A DNA stretch of 64,000 nt from Bacteroidales bacterium (GCA_028282785.1 JANQHE010000029.1:62001-126000), one strand, 5' to 3'. Counted from the stretch's first letter, positions 16,378 through 24,446 are shown. The notes: generated by a model not told the origin, from the sequence alone. Numbers and translations are program-made.

Positions 16378-17295
16378 ATGAGTAAAAAAGTAAGGTTATT
16401 TATGGTAGCCATTTTAACATTGGTAGCATTTACATTAAATGCACAGAATAAAGAGGTAGTACTTATTACCGGAACCGCTTCAGGATTCGGTAAAGCTACA
16501 GCCGAAAAACTAATTGAAAAAGGATACATCGTTTACGGTGGTGATATTAAAGTAGAAGAAAACCTTTATTTGAATAAAATCGGTGGGCATGCTTTGGTAA
16601 TGGATGTTACCAATGACGAGCAAGTAAAAGCAGGAGTTCAACGAGTTATTGATGAACAAGGTCGTATTGATGTATTAATTAATAATGCAGGTTATGGCTC
16701 TTACGCAACAATAGAAAATATTAATATCGATGAATTAAAATATCAGTATGATGTGAATGTGTTTGGTTATGCACGTTTACAACAAGCGGTTTTACCATAT
16801 ATGCGTAAGCAACGATCCGGAAGAATTATTAATATCTCTTCTGTTGTGGGAGAAGTTTCAACTCCTATGCTAGGCTGGTATGCATCTACAAAACATGCTG
16901 TTGAAGGAATGACAGATGCTCTCCGCCAGGAAGTAAAACAATTTAATATTGATGTGGTAAAAATTCAGCCGGGAGCTGTAAATACGGGTTTTGATGAAGT
17001 TGCTTTTGAAAAACTGGTAAATTCAAATGTACCTGACGATTATAAGAAAATGTCTGATGATTTTGAAACATACTCCAGAGATATGTATACAAAAGTGGAA
17101 GGCCCTGAAAGAACAGCAGATTGTATTGTACATGCAGTAGAAACTAAACGACCTAAAACCGAATATAGAAGTACTTCTGATGCAAAGCTCTTAATGTGGA
17201 TAGATGACCATTTAAGTGAAAAAAGGTTTGATAAATTAATGGGTAATCAGATGAAAAAAGGAGCTGATAAAGTAAGAAAAAATACAAATAAGTAA
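16378..17295 (+). CDS. SDR with N-terminal signal/anchor sequence (SDR 4)
   Basis: 305 residues from the ATG at 16378; an in-frame ATG at 16333 adds 15 polar residues and is less likely. An N-terminal hydrophobic stretch (about 7-21, ending TLNAQ) looks like a signal peptide. The SDR core follows: TGTASGFG (31-38), NNAG (102-105), Ser154/155 and Tyr168-x3-Lys172 (YASTK). After the second strand the sequence is GGDIKVEE rather than the ARR of its neighbour. It is similar to SDR 5 throughout. An exported SDR is unusual because NAD(P) is cytoplasmic. The promoter carries AraC-type direct repeats. Confidence 0.85.
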   Translation: MSKKVRLFMVAILTLVAFTLNAQNKEVVLITGTASGFGKATAEKLIEKGYIVYGGDIKVEENLYLNKIGGHALVMDVTNDEQVKAGVQRVIDEQGRIDVLINNAGYGSYATIENINIDELKYQYDVNVFGYARLQQAVLPYMRKQRSGRIINISSVVGEVSTPMLGWYASTKHAVEGMTDALRQEVKQFNIDVVKIQPGAVNTGFDEVAFEKLVNSNVPDDYKKMSDDFETYSRDMYTKVEGPERTADCIVHAVETKRPKTEYRSTSDAKLLMWIDDHLSEKRFDKLMGNQMKKGADKVRKNTNK

Positions 17296-17334
17296 ATCGT
17301 ATTAAGTACTGCTTTACTGATAGTTATATTTTTG
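17291..17334 (+). promoter_or_regulatory. AraC-type site and promoter of SDR 5
   Basis: AGTAAATCGTAT at 17291-17302 overlaps the SDR 4 stop region. The -7 box TATTTTTG (17327-17334) begins 24 bases later, the same spacing as at 16208/16244. A weak half match (AGTAA) lies 20 bases upstream. The intervening TTwAGTACTsCTTT is also shared. Confidence 0.65.
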
Positions 17335-17369
17335 AATTGTAAAATTATTAAAATATAAAAAAAATCATC

Positions 17370-18197
17370 ATGAACCAAAAAGTAGTATTTATAACAGGAG
17401 CATCGACCGGAATTGGTCATGCATCAGCTCAAAAGTTGTTACAAAATGGATTTATCGTTTATGCAACAGCACGTAGAGTAGAATTAATGAAAGACCTTGA
17501 AGAACAAGGGGCAAAAATTATGAAATGCGATGTAACCAAAGACGAGGACATTCAAAATGTGGTTGACACAATTATTCAAAACGAAGGACGAATTGATGTT
17601 TTATTTGCCAATGCAGGTTATTGCCTGTTGGGGCCAGTTGAACTTCATTCGTCAGAATCAGTAAGTCAACAATTTGATGTTAATGTAGTTGGCTGTGGAA
17701 GAGCAGTTAGTGCAGTGCTTCCACATATGCGTAAACAAAAATCAGGTCGAATTTTAATAACATCATCAGCAGCAGGACATGTGTCTATGCCTGGAATGCC
17801 TTGGTATCCTGCAACAAAACATGCACAGCAAGGATTGGCCGATGGATTGCGAATGGAAGTAAAAGAGTTTGGAGTTAATGTATCGCTTATTGAACCTGGT
17901 TATATCGACACTGATATTGATAATGCCAGCTTACCATGGCTTGATAAAGCAGAGCAACACCCTAATGCATCAGCTTATGCACACCAAATGAAGACATTTA
18001 GAGAAAAATGGAGCAAAGGAATTGATACAGGAGCTTCATCTGAAACAATTACAAAAGTTGTATTACATGCAGCTTCATCAAAAAAGCCAAAACGCCGTTA
18101 TCATCCAAATACTGATGCTAAAGGAGCAATTTTCATGAAGCGATGGTTTGGTTATGGATTATTAGATAAAGCAATTCCAGGTCAATCAATATATTAA
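17370..18197 (+). CDS. Short-chain dehydrogenase/reductase (SDR 5)
   Basis: 275 residues, cytoplasmic. TGASTGIG is at 9-16, ARR at 34-36 indicates NADP(H), ANAG replaces NNAG at 80-83, and the catalytic residues are Ser132/133 and Tyr146-x3-Lys150 (YPATK). It resembles SDR 4 closely, including the RVIDEQ/IIQNEGRID and PHMRKQ segments, and probably arose by duplication; unlike SDR 4 it has no signal sequence. It is followed after 20 bases by a small membrane protein gene. Confidence 0.9.
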   Translation: MNQKVVFITGASTGIGHASAQKLLQNGFIVYATARRVELMKDLEEQGAKIMKCDVTKDEDIQNVVDTIIQNEGRIDVLFANAGYCLLGPVELHSSESVSQQFDVNVVGCGRAVSAVLPHMRKQKSGRILITSSAAGHVSMPGMPWYPATKHAQQGLADGLRMEVKEFGVNVSLIEPGYIDTDIDNASLPWLDKAEQHPNASAYAHQMKTFREKWSKGIDTGASSETITKVVLHAASSKKPKRRYHPNTDAKGAIFMKRWFGYGLLDKAIPGQSIY

Positions 18198-18217
18198 TAA
18201 CTAAAAAAGATACTGAA

Positions 18218-18574
18218 ATGAAAACATATAAAAAGCTCTTAACTTTTGAAGGTATTCTTTTATCGATAGTTGGTCCGGTGCATATCATATATTTATTATT
18301 TTTTATTGATGCATCAACTATTGAAACAGCACCATTCTATGGAGTTATTGGTATTGGAATATTATATACTTTGTTTGGCATAAGCTTCCTTTTTAGGAAA
18401 AAAGCACTTTTGTTGCCTGCATTAATAATTAATGCTTTTGGGCTAACGGGTGTGCTAGTTATGCAGGAAGCATCGCCGCTTTGGGCTATAGATCCTTATT
18501 TAATTGCGGTAGATGTTGTCAGTGTTCCTATGCTGGCTTATTTAAACTTTAGTAGTAACAAAAAGAAATTGTAA
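18218..18574 (+). CDS. Small four-helix membrane protein
   Basis: 118 residues with four hydrophobic helices (about 9-30, 38-58, 62-80 and 88-110) and a Lys-rich cytoplasmic tail. No motif is recognised. Twenty bases separate it from SDR 5, so it is very likely co-transcribed with that gene and under the same AraC-type promoter. Function unknown. Confidence 0.7.
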   Translation: MKTYKKLLTFEGILLSIVGPVHIIYLLFFIDASTIETAPFYGVIGIGILYTLFGISFLFRKKALLLPALIINAFGLTGVLVMQEASPLWAIDPYLIAVDVVSVPMLAYLNFSSNKKKL

Positions 18575-18707
18575 CGAGCTACTTTTTTCAAAATAACGGA
18601 ATTGAAAAATTCCTGTATTTTGTTTTGATGAATCCTGTCGGTGAGTACTAATAATAAAACCGGCAGGTATTCATTAAAAATTTATAACTTGTATAAAAAA
18701 TAAAGAT

Positions 18708-19211
18708 ATGAATTTATTACAATCACTTGAAGCGTATACAAATGCCCAAAAAGGGGTAGGAACTAACTTTATTATTTTAGGATTTATTTTGTTGATTATA
18801 GCTGCTGTATTTGCATTTTTTGTAAGTAAATCTCAGATGGCAACAGGCTTAAAATGGGGAGCTCTGGTAGCTGGAGTTTTTATTATATTAGGAGGTTTTA
18901 CTTATCGAAATTTTAGCGAAAAAACAAAAAACGATGCAATTACAATTTATGAAAAAGATGCAACAGAGTTTGTTCAGTTTGAACATGAAAGAATGGAAAA
19001 AGTGGATAAGGGATTTTTAACTTATCAAATTGTATTTGCTGCGTTTGTGATTGCGGCATTAATCGTTATAGTATTTATAAAGTCTCCATTAGCAAAAGGA
19101 ATCGCATTTGCAGTAGCCATTCTTTTCATCGGGCAGTTGTTAATTGAAGGATTTTCACATAAATCAATTCGTGAGTATACAGATATTTTAAGAACAGAGG
19201 TTAATAAGTAA
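18708..19211 (+). CDS. Four-helix membrane protein upstream of AraC 2
   Basis: 167 residues: two helices (about 20-40 and 47-65), a charged central loop of about 40 residues with many Glu and Lys, then two more helices (about 104-124 and 128-145) and a polar tail. No family recognised. It ends 10 bases before the AraC 2 start, so both are probably translated from one transcript. The central loop could be an extracytoplasmic sensor or partner-binding part, but this is speculation. Confidence 0.7.
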   Translation: MNLLQSLEAYTNAQKGVGTNFIILGFILLIIAAVFAFFVSKSQMATGLKWGALVAGVFIILGGFTYRNFSEKTKNDAITIYEKDATEFVQFEHERMEKVDKGFLTYQIVFAAFVIAALIVIVFIKSPLAKGIAFAVAILFIGQLLIEGFSHKSIREYTDILRTEVNK

Positions 19212-19221
19212 ATTTCAAAAA

Positions 19222-20124
19222 ATGGATTCAGTATATAGAATAGAATCAATAAATGATTTAAATAAAATGCTTGGACTAGAATCAAAGCATCCACTTATTA
19301 GCATTGTTGATTTTTCGAAAGTGGATTTTAAAGATAAGGGTAACATAAAAGCTTCAACAGGATTTTATATTGTAATGCATAAGAACCTTGCCCCGGGAGC
19401 TCTTCGTTATGGACGCAATTATTATGACTTTCAAGATGGTACATTGTTTTTTGTAGCACCTAACCAGGTTATTACCATTGTAGACCCTGATGCAACAAAA
19501 GATATTTATGGATGGGGTTTATTTTTTGATCCTGAATTTATCCGTGGTACATCATTATTCCAAAAAATGAAGGATTATAGTTTCTTTTCATACAATTTGC
19601 ATGAAGCTTTACATGTATCAGAAAAGGAGCAAAACAAACTGAAAGATATAATTGAAGATATTAAATCGGAGTTAACTCAAAATATTGATAAACATAGCAG
19701 GACATTAATAATTTCCACTCTTGAACTTTTGTTAAACTATTGTAACAGGTATTACGACCGCCAGTTTATAACACGAACGGAATCAAGTAAAGATATAATA
19801 GCAGAATTTGAAGAATTACTTAAAAGCTATTTTAGTTCTGATGATGTTCAAAACAAAGGTTTTCCATCAGTAAAAGATTTTGCAGAACAGTTACATTTAT
19901 CACCAAACTATTTAAGTGATTTATTAAAGAAAGAAACGGGAAAAAATGGAACGGAACATATTCAATATCATGTTATTGAATTGGCTAAAGATAAACTGTT
20001 AAGTTCGACAGTCTCTGTAAGTGAAATAGCTTACGATTTAGGTTTTGAATATCCCCAATACTTTAGTAAAATATTTAAGAAAAACACCGGTATGACTCCG
20101 GCAGAATACAGGAATTTGAATTAA
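19222..20124 (+). CDS. AraC-family regulator (AraC 2)
   Basis: 300 residues, clearly paralogous to AraC 1: sensor region (about 20-125), the near-identical linker DYSFFSYNLHEALHVSEKE, then DNA-binding helices LHLSPNYLSDLLKKETG and VSEIAYDLGFEYPQYFSKIF, closing PAEYRNLN. It sits 10 bases after a membrane protein gene and is followed by a REP hairpin and the same terminator stem as AraC 1. Candidate targets are the SDR genes on either side. Confidence 0.92.
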   Translation: MDSVYRIESINDLNKMLGLESKHPLISIVDFSKVDFKDKGNIKASTGFYIVMHKNLAPGALRYGRNYYDFQDGTLFFVAPNQVITIVDPDATKDIYGWGLFFDPEFIRGTSLFQKMKDYSFFSYNLHEALHVSEKEQNKLKDIIEDIKSELTQNIDKHSRTLIISTLELLLNYCNRYYDRQFITRTESSKDIIAEFEELLKSYFSSDDVQNKGFPSVKDFAEQLHLSPNYLSDLLKKETGKNGTEHIQYHVIELAKDKLLSSTVSVSEIAYDLGFEYPQYFSKIFKKNTGMTPAEYRNLN

Positions 20125-20131
20125 AACATCT

Positions 20132-20165
20132 GGTACCTTAGCATCTTCAAGATGCTTAGCGACTA
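20132..20165 (+). repeat. REP palindrome, copy 3
   Basis: Hairpin CTTAGCATCTT / AAGATGCTTAG with one central mismatch pair. It lies 8 bases after the AraC 2 stop, the same position as copy 2 after AraC 1. The left outer arm has diverged. Confidence 0.7.
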
Positions 20166-20177
20166 ATTAAATGAACT

Positions 20178-20207
20178 AACTCGATATGAAAACATATCGA
20201 GTTTTTT
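20178..20207 (+). terminator. Rho-independent terminator of AraC 2
   Basis: An 11-base perfect stem AACTCGATATG / CATATCGAGTT with an AAAA loop and a T-run; the same stem as at 16152. Confidence 0.9.
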
Positions 20208-20390
20208 AGTAGTTCTGATATCAATAAAAGGTATACTTTATACAAAAAGCCCACCAATATTTGTGTTTGTAACTATTCTGGCTTATCAGGCTTCTTCCCA
20301 ACGTAAAAATGTATACGTTTTCTACCAAAATGTTTAAGCAATATGCTGTTGATGTATCCTTTCTTTGTAATATGAATATTTTATTAAAAA

Positions 20391-20430
20391 CCTGTCTGCC
20401 GATTTAACTGCCGCTAGGCAGTCAGGCAGG
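20391..20430 (+). repeat. 40-bp structured leader repeat, copy B
   Basis: Identical over 40 bases to 16274-16313, again in the leader of an SDR gene, 17 bases before the start codon. Confidence 0.8.
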
Positions 20431-20446
20431 CTAAAAAATTAAAATT

Positions 20447-21196
20447 ATGAGTTACACATTAATCACCGGAGCAAGTTCCGGTATTGGAAAAGCAATGGCT
20501 TATAAATTTGCAGCAGAAGAGCATAACTTAATAATTACGGCTCGCAGGTTAGAAGCATTGAAAGAGATAAAAAAAGACATTGAAGCAAAAGACGAAGTAA
20601 AAGTAGAAGTTATAGATTGCGACCTTTCGGTAGAAGAAAACGCTTATAAACTTTATGAAAAAGTAAAAGGGTTTGAGTTAAATGCATTGATAAATAATGC
20701 CGGCTACGGAAACTTCAATTTCCTTTGGGATGTAGATTTACCACATATGACTAAAATGATCGACCTGAATGTGAAATCGCTTTCAATTCTTTCAACTTTA
20801 TTCACTAAAGACTACAAAGACAAAGAAGCGCAGTTAATCAATGTATCTTCGATAGGCGGGTATTATTCTATGGCTACTGCTGCAACATACGTAGCAACAA
20901 AGTTTTACGTAGCAGCATACACCGAATCGTTGGCTCAGGAATTAAAAGCAAACAATTTGCCAATGAAAGCAAAAGTTTTAGCTCCCGGGCCTGTTGAAAC
21001 AGAATTTGTTGATGTTGCAAACCAAACAGCAGCCAATAAAATTGATCCATCTACATTCGGAACATTCCACACAGCAGAACAAATGGCGGATTTTACTTAT
21101 CAGCTTTATAAATCTGATGATGTGGTGGGTATTGTAAATTTCGCGGATATGACATTTACCACAAGAGGAGCAATTCATCCGGCTTTTAACTTATAA
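20447..21196 (+). CDS. Short-chain dehydrogenase/reductase (SDR 6)
   Basis: 249 residues, compact classical SDR of the DltE/YqjQ-like type. TGASSGIG is at 7-14, TARR at 31-34 indicates NADP(H), NNAG is at 83-86, and the catalytic residues are Ser134/135 and Tyr148-x3-Lys152 (YVATK). It is more similar to SDR 1 than to SDR 4/5. It follows AraC 2 and its terminator, so it has its own promoter, and precedes AraC 3. Confidence 0.9.
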   Translation: MSYTLITGASSGIGKAMAYKFAAEEHNLIITARRLEALKEIKKDIEAKDEVKVEVIDCDLSVEENAYKLYEKVKGFELNALINNAGYGNFNFLWDVDLPHMTKMIDLNVKSLSILSTLFTKDYKDKEAQLINVSSIGGYYSMATAATYVATKFYVAAYTESLAQELKANNLPMKAKVLAPGPVETEFVDVANQTAANKIDPSTFGTFHTAEQMADFTYQLYKSDDVVGIVNFADMTFTTRGAIHPAFNL

Positions 21197-21212
21197 CCTG
21201 GACGAATATAAT

Positions 21213-21247
21213 AAAGGAGCTCCGAAAAGCTCGGGGCTTTCTTTTTA
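21213..21247 (+). terminator. Probable terminator of SDR 6
   Basis: AAAG...GAGCT / AGCTC...CTTT stem with internal mismatches followed by CTTTCTTTTT, 17 bases after the SDR 6 stop. Confidence 0.5.
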
Positions 21248-21324
21248 CTAATGAAAACAAATCAAAAATATAGGTGTTTAACAAATAGTTAAATAAAATT
21301 ATATAGTAGAATTCTTTCTTGGCT

Positions 21325-21332
21325 TAACTTTG
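21325..21332 (+). promoter_or_regulatory. -7 box of AraC 3
   Basis: TAACTTTG matches TAnnTTTG and lies only 5 bases before the ATG, implying a very short or leaderless transcript. No -33 element is seen. Confidence 0.4.
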
Positions 21333-21337
21333 TAGAT

Positions 21338-22252
21338 ATGATTGAAAAAACTTTCAAAAAAATAGAAGAATTTAATGAAGACCAACGCTTACCCAGTCCT
21401 GAAAATCCACTTTTTGGTATTGGACATAAGGAGTTAAATTCTGATGAAATTTTAAATTGTTCCCTTAGCAACGAAGAAGTAAGCTATACCAATGATTTTT
21501 ATGTTATCAGTTTGAAGAAAATTGTTTCCGGAGAGATAATATATGGCAGGACAAAATACGATTGTACTACCGGAACAATGCTTTTCTGGGCCCCTCACCA
21601 AACTATTATTACAAGAGATGTTGCAATAGCATCAGATATGTGGTACATTACTTTTCATGATGATTTCATTCGTGGGTTGGATATTCGCAAACGCATTAAA
21701 AATTACAATTTCTTCAATTACAACGTTAACGAAGCTCTTCACCTTTCTCCTACAGAAGAAGAAACCATAAAATCGATTTTCAGAAACATAGAAAAAGAAT
21801 ATCGTAACAATCAGGATGAATTCAGTAAAGAAATCATTATTTCACATTTGGATACACTTTTGAAATATGCCGACCGTTTTTACAAACGACAGTTCTTGAA
21901 CAGAAAAGAAATGAATCAGGATTTATTTACTCAATTCAAGAATATTCTGAATGGCTATTTTGAAACAAACCAACTCGAAGAAAAAGGTATACCGACTGTA
22001 GAATGGTTGGCAAATCAATTAGGTGTTAGCCATAGATACATGAGCGATACGATAAAAGCAGAAACAGGAAAAACTGCTATCGACCAAATCAATCTTTACC
22101 TTATTGAAGAAGCAAAGAATTTATTGCTCGAACCGAATACTTCTATCTCTGAAACAGCCTACAAATTAGGTTTTGAGTATCCGCAATACTTTTCACGTTT
22201 GTTTAAAAAGAAAACCGGAGTGAGCCCGGCTGAATACAGGAATTTGAATTAA
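21338..22252 (+). CDS. AraC-family regulator (AraC 3)
   Basis: 304 residues, the most divergent of the three paralogues. The sensor half shares the GRTKYDCTTGTMLFWAPHQ-type cupin strand and the linker NYNFFNYNVNEALHLS. The DNA-binding half has LGVSHRYMSDTIKAETG and ISETAYKLGFEYPQYFSRLF and ends PAEYRNLN, identical to the other two. Its gene is followed within 3 bases of the stop by a REP hairpin and then by the convergent transposase gene. Target unknown; SDR 6 is the nearest candidate. Confidence 0.9.
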   Translation: MIEKTFKKIEEFNEDQRLPSPENPLFGIGHKELNSDEILNCSLSNEEVSYTNDFYVISLKKIVSGEIIYGRTKYDCTTGTMLFWAPHQTIITRDVAIASDMWYITFHDDFIRGLDIRKRIKNYNFFNYNVNEALHLSPTEEETIKSIFRNIEKEYRNNQDEFSKEIIISHLDTLLKYADRFYKRQFLNRKEMNQDLFTQFKNILNGYFETNQLEEKGIPTVEWLANQLGVSHRYMSDTIKAETGKTAIDQINLYLIEEAKNLLLEPNTSISETAYKLGFEYPQYFSRLFKKKTGVSPAEYRNLN

Positions 22253-22254
22253 TA

Positions 22255-22289
22255 TAGCCGCTTAGCATCATCAAGATGCTTAGCGACTA
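22255..22289 (+). repeat. REP palindrome, copy 4 (3' flank of transposase)
   Basis: Arms TAGCCGCTTAGCATC and GATGCTTAGCGACTA around a short loop. It ends 2 bases before the transposase stop codon. Confidence 0.8.
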
Positions 22290-22291
22290 TT

Positions 22292-22882
22292 TTAAAGCAT
22301 TCCTTTTACTTTACTTTCTTCAATCAGAATTTCAGACTGAGCATCAAAATTATCTTTGTCGAAATTTATCATCTCATATGCCAATTCTTTATTTGCTAAC
22401 TTACCATTTCTAAGTCCGGCATAATCTAAAAACGAACTATATTCCCAATCCTTCATATTAGAACATAATTCCGCTCTTATGGGATTCTGATGTATATAAT
22501 GAAAACAATTAATCAGAAAATTACCATTATTAAATTTATCATTTAAACATTTTGCCTGAGTGTTATGAGCAAATAATTTTCCTTTTCGATTATGGGCTTT
22601 ATTAATTGCTCTAGTGTATGAGCTAAGCAATGTTCCAAAATTCTTTGAAAGCTGTTGGACATTTGGTCTGTGTTTTTCATTTATTAACTGGCACCCTTCA
22701 CTTTTTGCTACAATTAGAAAATGAAAATGATTGGGCATTAAGCACCAGGATAATATATGAGAATAAGGTACTATCAGTTTATTAAATTTTGATAAGAAAT
22801 AAAGGTAATTCTTATTATCAAAAAAAACCGTCTCGTTGCTTCTGTTGTAAATGTGGTAAGTTTTATTCGCTTCAAAATGCAT
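22292..22882 (-). CDS. REP-associated tyrosine transposase (RAYT)
   Basis: 196 residues of the Y1 (HUH) transposase family, TnpA_REP type. The metal-binding HUH motif is MPNHFHFL (His52, His54); the RKGKLFAHN segment and HYIHQNPIRAEL (candidate nucleophile Tyr129) follow in normal order. Such enzymes nick and join single-stranded DNA at REP hairpins and are single-copy, domesticated relatives of IS200/IS605 transposases. The gene is bracketed by REP-like palindromes, 2 bases after its stop and 25 bases before its start, with three further copies in the preceding 15 kb. The ORF looks intact. Confidence 0.92.
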   Translation of the reverse strand: MHFEANKTYHIYNRSNETVFFDNKNYLYFLSKFNKLIVPYSHILSWCLMPNHFHFLIVAKSEGCQLINEKHRPNVQQLSKNFGTLLSSYTRAINKAHNRKGKLFAHNTQAKCLNDKFNNGNFLINCFHYIHQNPIRAELCSNMKDWEYSSFLDYAGLRNGKLANKELAYEMINFDKDNFDAQSEILIEESKVKGML

Positions 22883-22907
22883 AATGCTAATATACGATTT
22901 TCTTTGA

Positions 22908-22940
22908 AGTCGCTTAGCATCTTCAAGATGCTAAGCGACT
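22908..22940 (+). repeat. REP palindrome, copy 5 (5' flank of transposase)
   Basis: A perfect palindrome with 16-base arms AGTCGCTTAGCATCTT / AAGATGCTAAGCGACT around a single C. It is the most symmetrical copy and may be closest to the ancestral unit. Confidence 0.85.
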
Positions 22941-23051
22941 AAGTATTGAAGCTCCTAATGGAATAGCCCCTGAAGCAATTCCGGATCACTTGAACTATTA
23001 GGTGTAGAATAAAATAAAATACATATTTGCATTTGTTAAAATTAGTAGAAT

Positions 23052-23405
23052 ATGAATGCAAATAGAGAAGACCTTTTAAAAGCAATATTACCAACAGAAG
23101 TTTTTGAATATTTTGAAATAATAAAAGTAGATATTGATGATAAAACCATTGATATCTATCTTGATGAGCTCAATTTGCCACCGGAGCAATATCAAAAAGA
23201 AAAACTTATTTCAAAAGGATTTACAGATACTACTGTGATACAAGATTTTCCAATTAGAAAAAAAGCAGTATATCTGCATGTCAGAAGACGAAAATGGCAA
23301 GTAGAATCTACAGGAAAAATTATTAGTAAAACATGGGATTTAACAGAAAAAGGTTCGCGTTACACAAAAGATTTCGCGACTTTTTTAAAAGGATTACTTG
23401 GATAA
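23052..23405 (+). CDS. ISAon1-type transposase N-terminal protein (OrfA)
   Basis: 117 residues, matching the N-terminal region protein of ISAon1-like elements: a short acidic start, then the basic RKKAVYLHVRRRKWQ segment and a KGSRYTKDFATFLKGLLG end. It probably binds the terminal repeats. It overlaps the second frame by 8 bases in the +1 register. Reading on from KDFATFLK into the second frame gives a sensible joined protein, so a translational frameshift or an old indel is possible. Confidence 0.8.
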   Translation: MNANREDLLKAILPTEVFEYFEIIKVDIDDKTIDIYLDELNLPPEQYQKEKLISKGFTDTTVIQDFPIRKKAVYLHVRRRKWQVESTGKIISKTWDLTEKGSRYTKDFATFLKGLLG

Positions 23406-24347
23406 TTATCCCATTAGCAGTAGAAGCCTTGAAAAACATTATCACATAGATGGTGATTGTTTAGGACAACAATACAAGGAACATTTTAGTGATTTTTATA
23501 CCTGGTCTCAATATACTCATGCTGACCAATGGTTGCTTTTTCCTGGCAATATTGGAAAGTTTTTAAGTATAGATGAAACAGCTCTTACCAATGGTGAATT
23601 ATATACGATAATAACCAATAAAAAAGCGAAAGGTAAAAAAGGTGTTTTAGTTGCAATGATTAAAGGAACCAGTTCCGATCAGATTATAGAAATACTAAAA
23701 AAAATACCTATATCTAAGAGAAGAAAAGTAAAAGAAATTACTTTAGATATGGCTGTATCTATGAACAAGATAGTTAATGATTGTTTTCCTAAAGCAATAA
23801 AAGTTATAGACCGTTTTCATGTCCAAAAATTAGCTTATGATGCATTACAGGAAATAAGAATCAAACATCGTTGGGAAGCTATTGATGAAGAATCAGAAGC
23901 CATAAGGCAAGCTCGCTATAATCAAACTCAGCATAAGCCCGTTATTCTTTCAAATGGAGACACTGTAAAACAACTACTGGCTCGAAGTAGATATTTGCTT
24001 TTCAAGTCGGCAAATAAATGGACAGAAAAGCAAAAAGAAAGAGCTACAATCTTATTTGTTCAATATCCTGACTTACAAAAAGCATATTCATTAACCCATT
24101 CTTTACGTATGATTTTTTCGAAGAATGAAAGAAAAGAAGTAGCATATACTAAACTTGCTCAATGGTATAGAAAAGTAGAAGAATCAAGCTTTAACTCATT
24201 TAAAACCATTATGAATACAATCCATGATCATTATCGAATGCATCTGCTGAGTCTTTTAATGCTAAACTGAAAGTGTTTAGAGCAACTTTAAGAGGTGTGG
24301 TTGATATTAAGTTTTTCTTATTTCGTGTAGCTAAAATATGGGCTTAA
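23398..24347 (+). pseudogene. ISAon1-type DDE transposase, frameshifted (OrfB)
   Basis: The open frame runs from about 23398 (TTG) to 24270. It carries the catalytic Asp residues in LSIDETAL and VIDRFHVQK. Near 24237, after HYR, one base appears to be missing: shifting by one base gives NASAESFNAKLKVFRA and continues to a stop at 24345-24347 in the normal family ending (FRVAKIWA). The third catalytic acid, the Glu of AESFN, lies in the shifted part, so the unshifted product lacks it and should be inactive. The upstream junction with OrfA is a second frame change. Confidence 0.8.
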
Positions 24348-24421
24348 CTTTTTATAAATCCACCATGTTTTTCAAGTGATCCTTTTAAACTTTGAATGAT
24401 GTAAACGAAATATTTCATAAC

Positions 24422-24446
24422 AAAAAAGGGAAGCATTTTGCTTCCC
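24422..24446 (-). terminator. Terminator of tRNA-Asp
   Basis: On the minus strand, a perfect 7-base stem GGGAAGC / GCTTCCC is followed by six T, 10 bases after the tRNA CCA end. Confidence 0.85.

Larger units (their letters stand above)
20125..20446 (+). other. 322-bp intergenic region before SDR 6
   Basis: No gene. In order: REP copy 3, a terminator, two GTATAC-centred sites (20231-20236 and 20311-20316) with AAAnGTATACnTT context that weakly resemble the AraC-type repeat, then the 40-base leader repeat at 20391. Confidence 0.7.
22983..24383 (+). mobile_element. ISAon1-family insertion sequence, decayed
   Basis: About 1.4 kb bounded by terminal inverted repeats: GGATCACTTGAA at 22983-22994 and its exact complement at 24372-24383, with partial matching for another 11 bases. 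It contains two transposase frames. No target-site duplication is evident, and the second frame carries a frameshift, so the element is probably immobile. Confidence 0.8.

Noticed and set aside
18634..18667. CCTGTCGG / CCGGCAGG inverted repeat before the gene at 18708
   Set aside because: A short stem with a G-T pair and a long loop; it could be a leader structure, but support is too weak to list.
7386..22940. Regularly shaped palindromes considered as a CRISPR array
   Set aside because: Copies are kilobases apart, there are no spacers of constant length and no cas genes; they fit REP elements.
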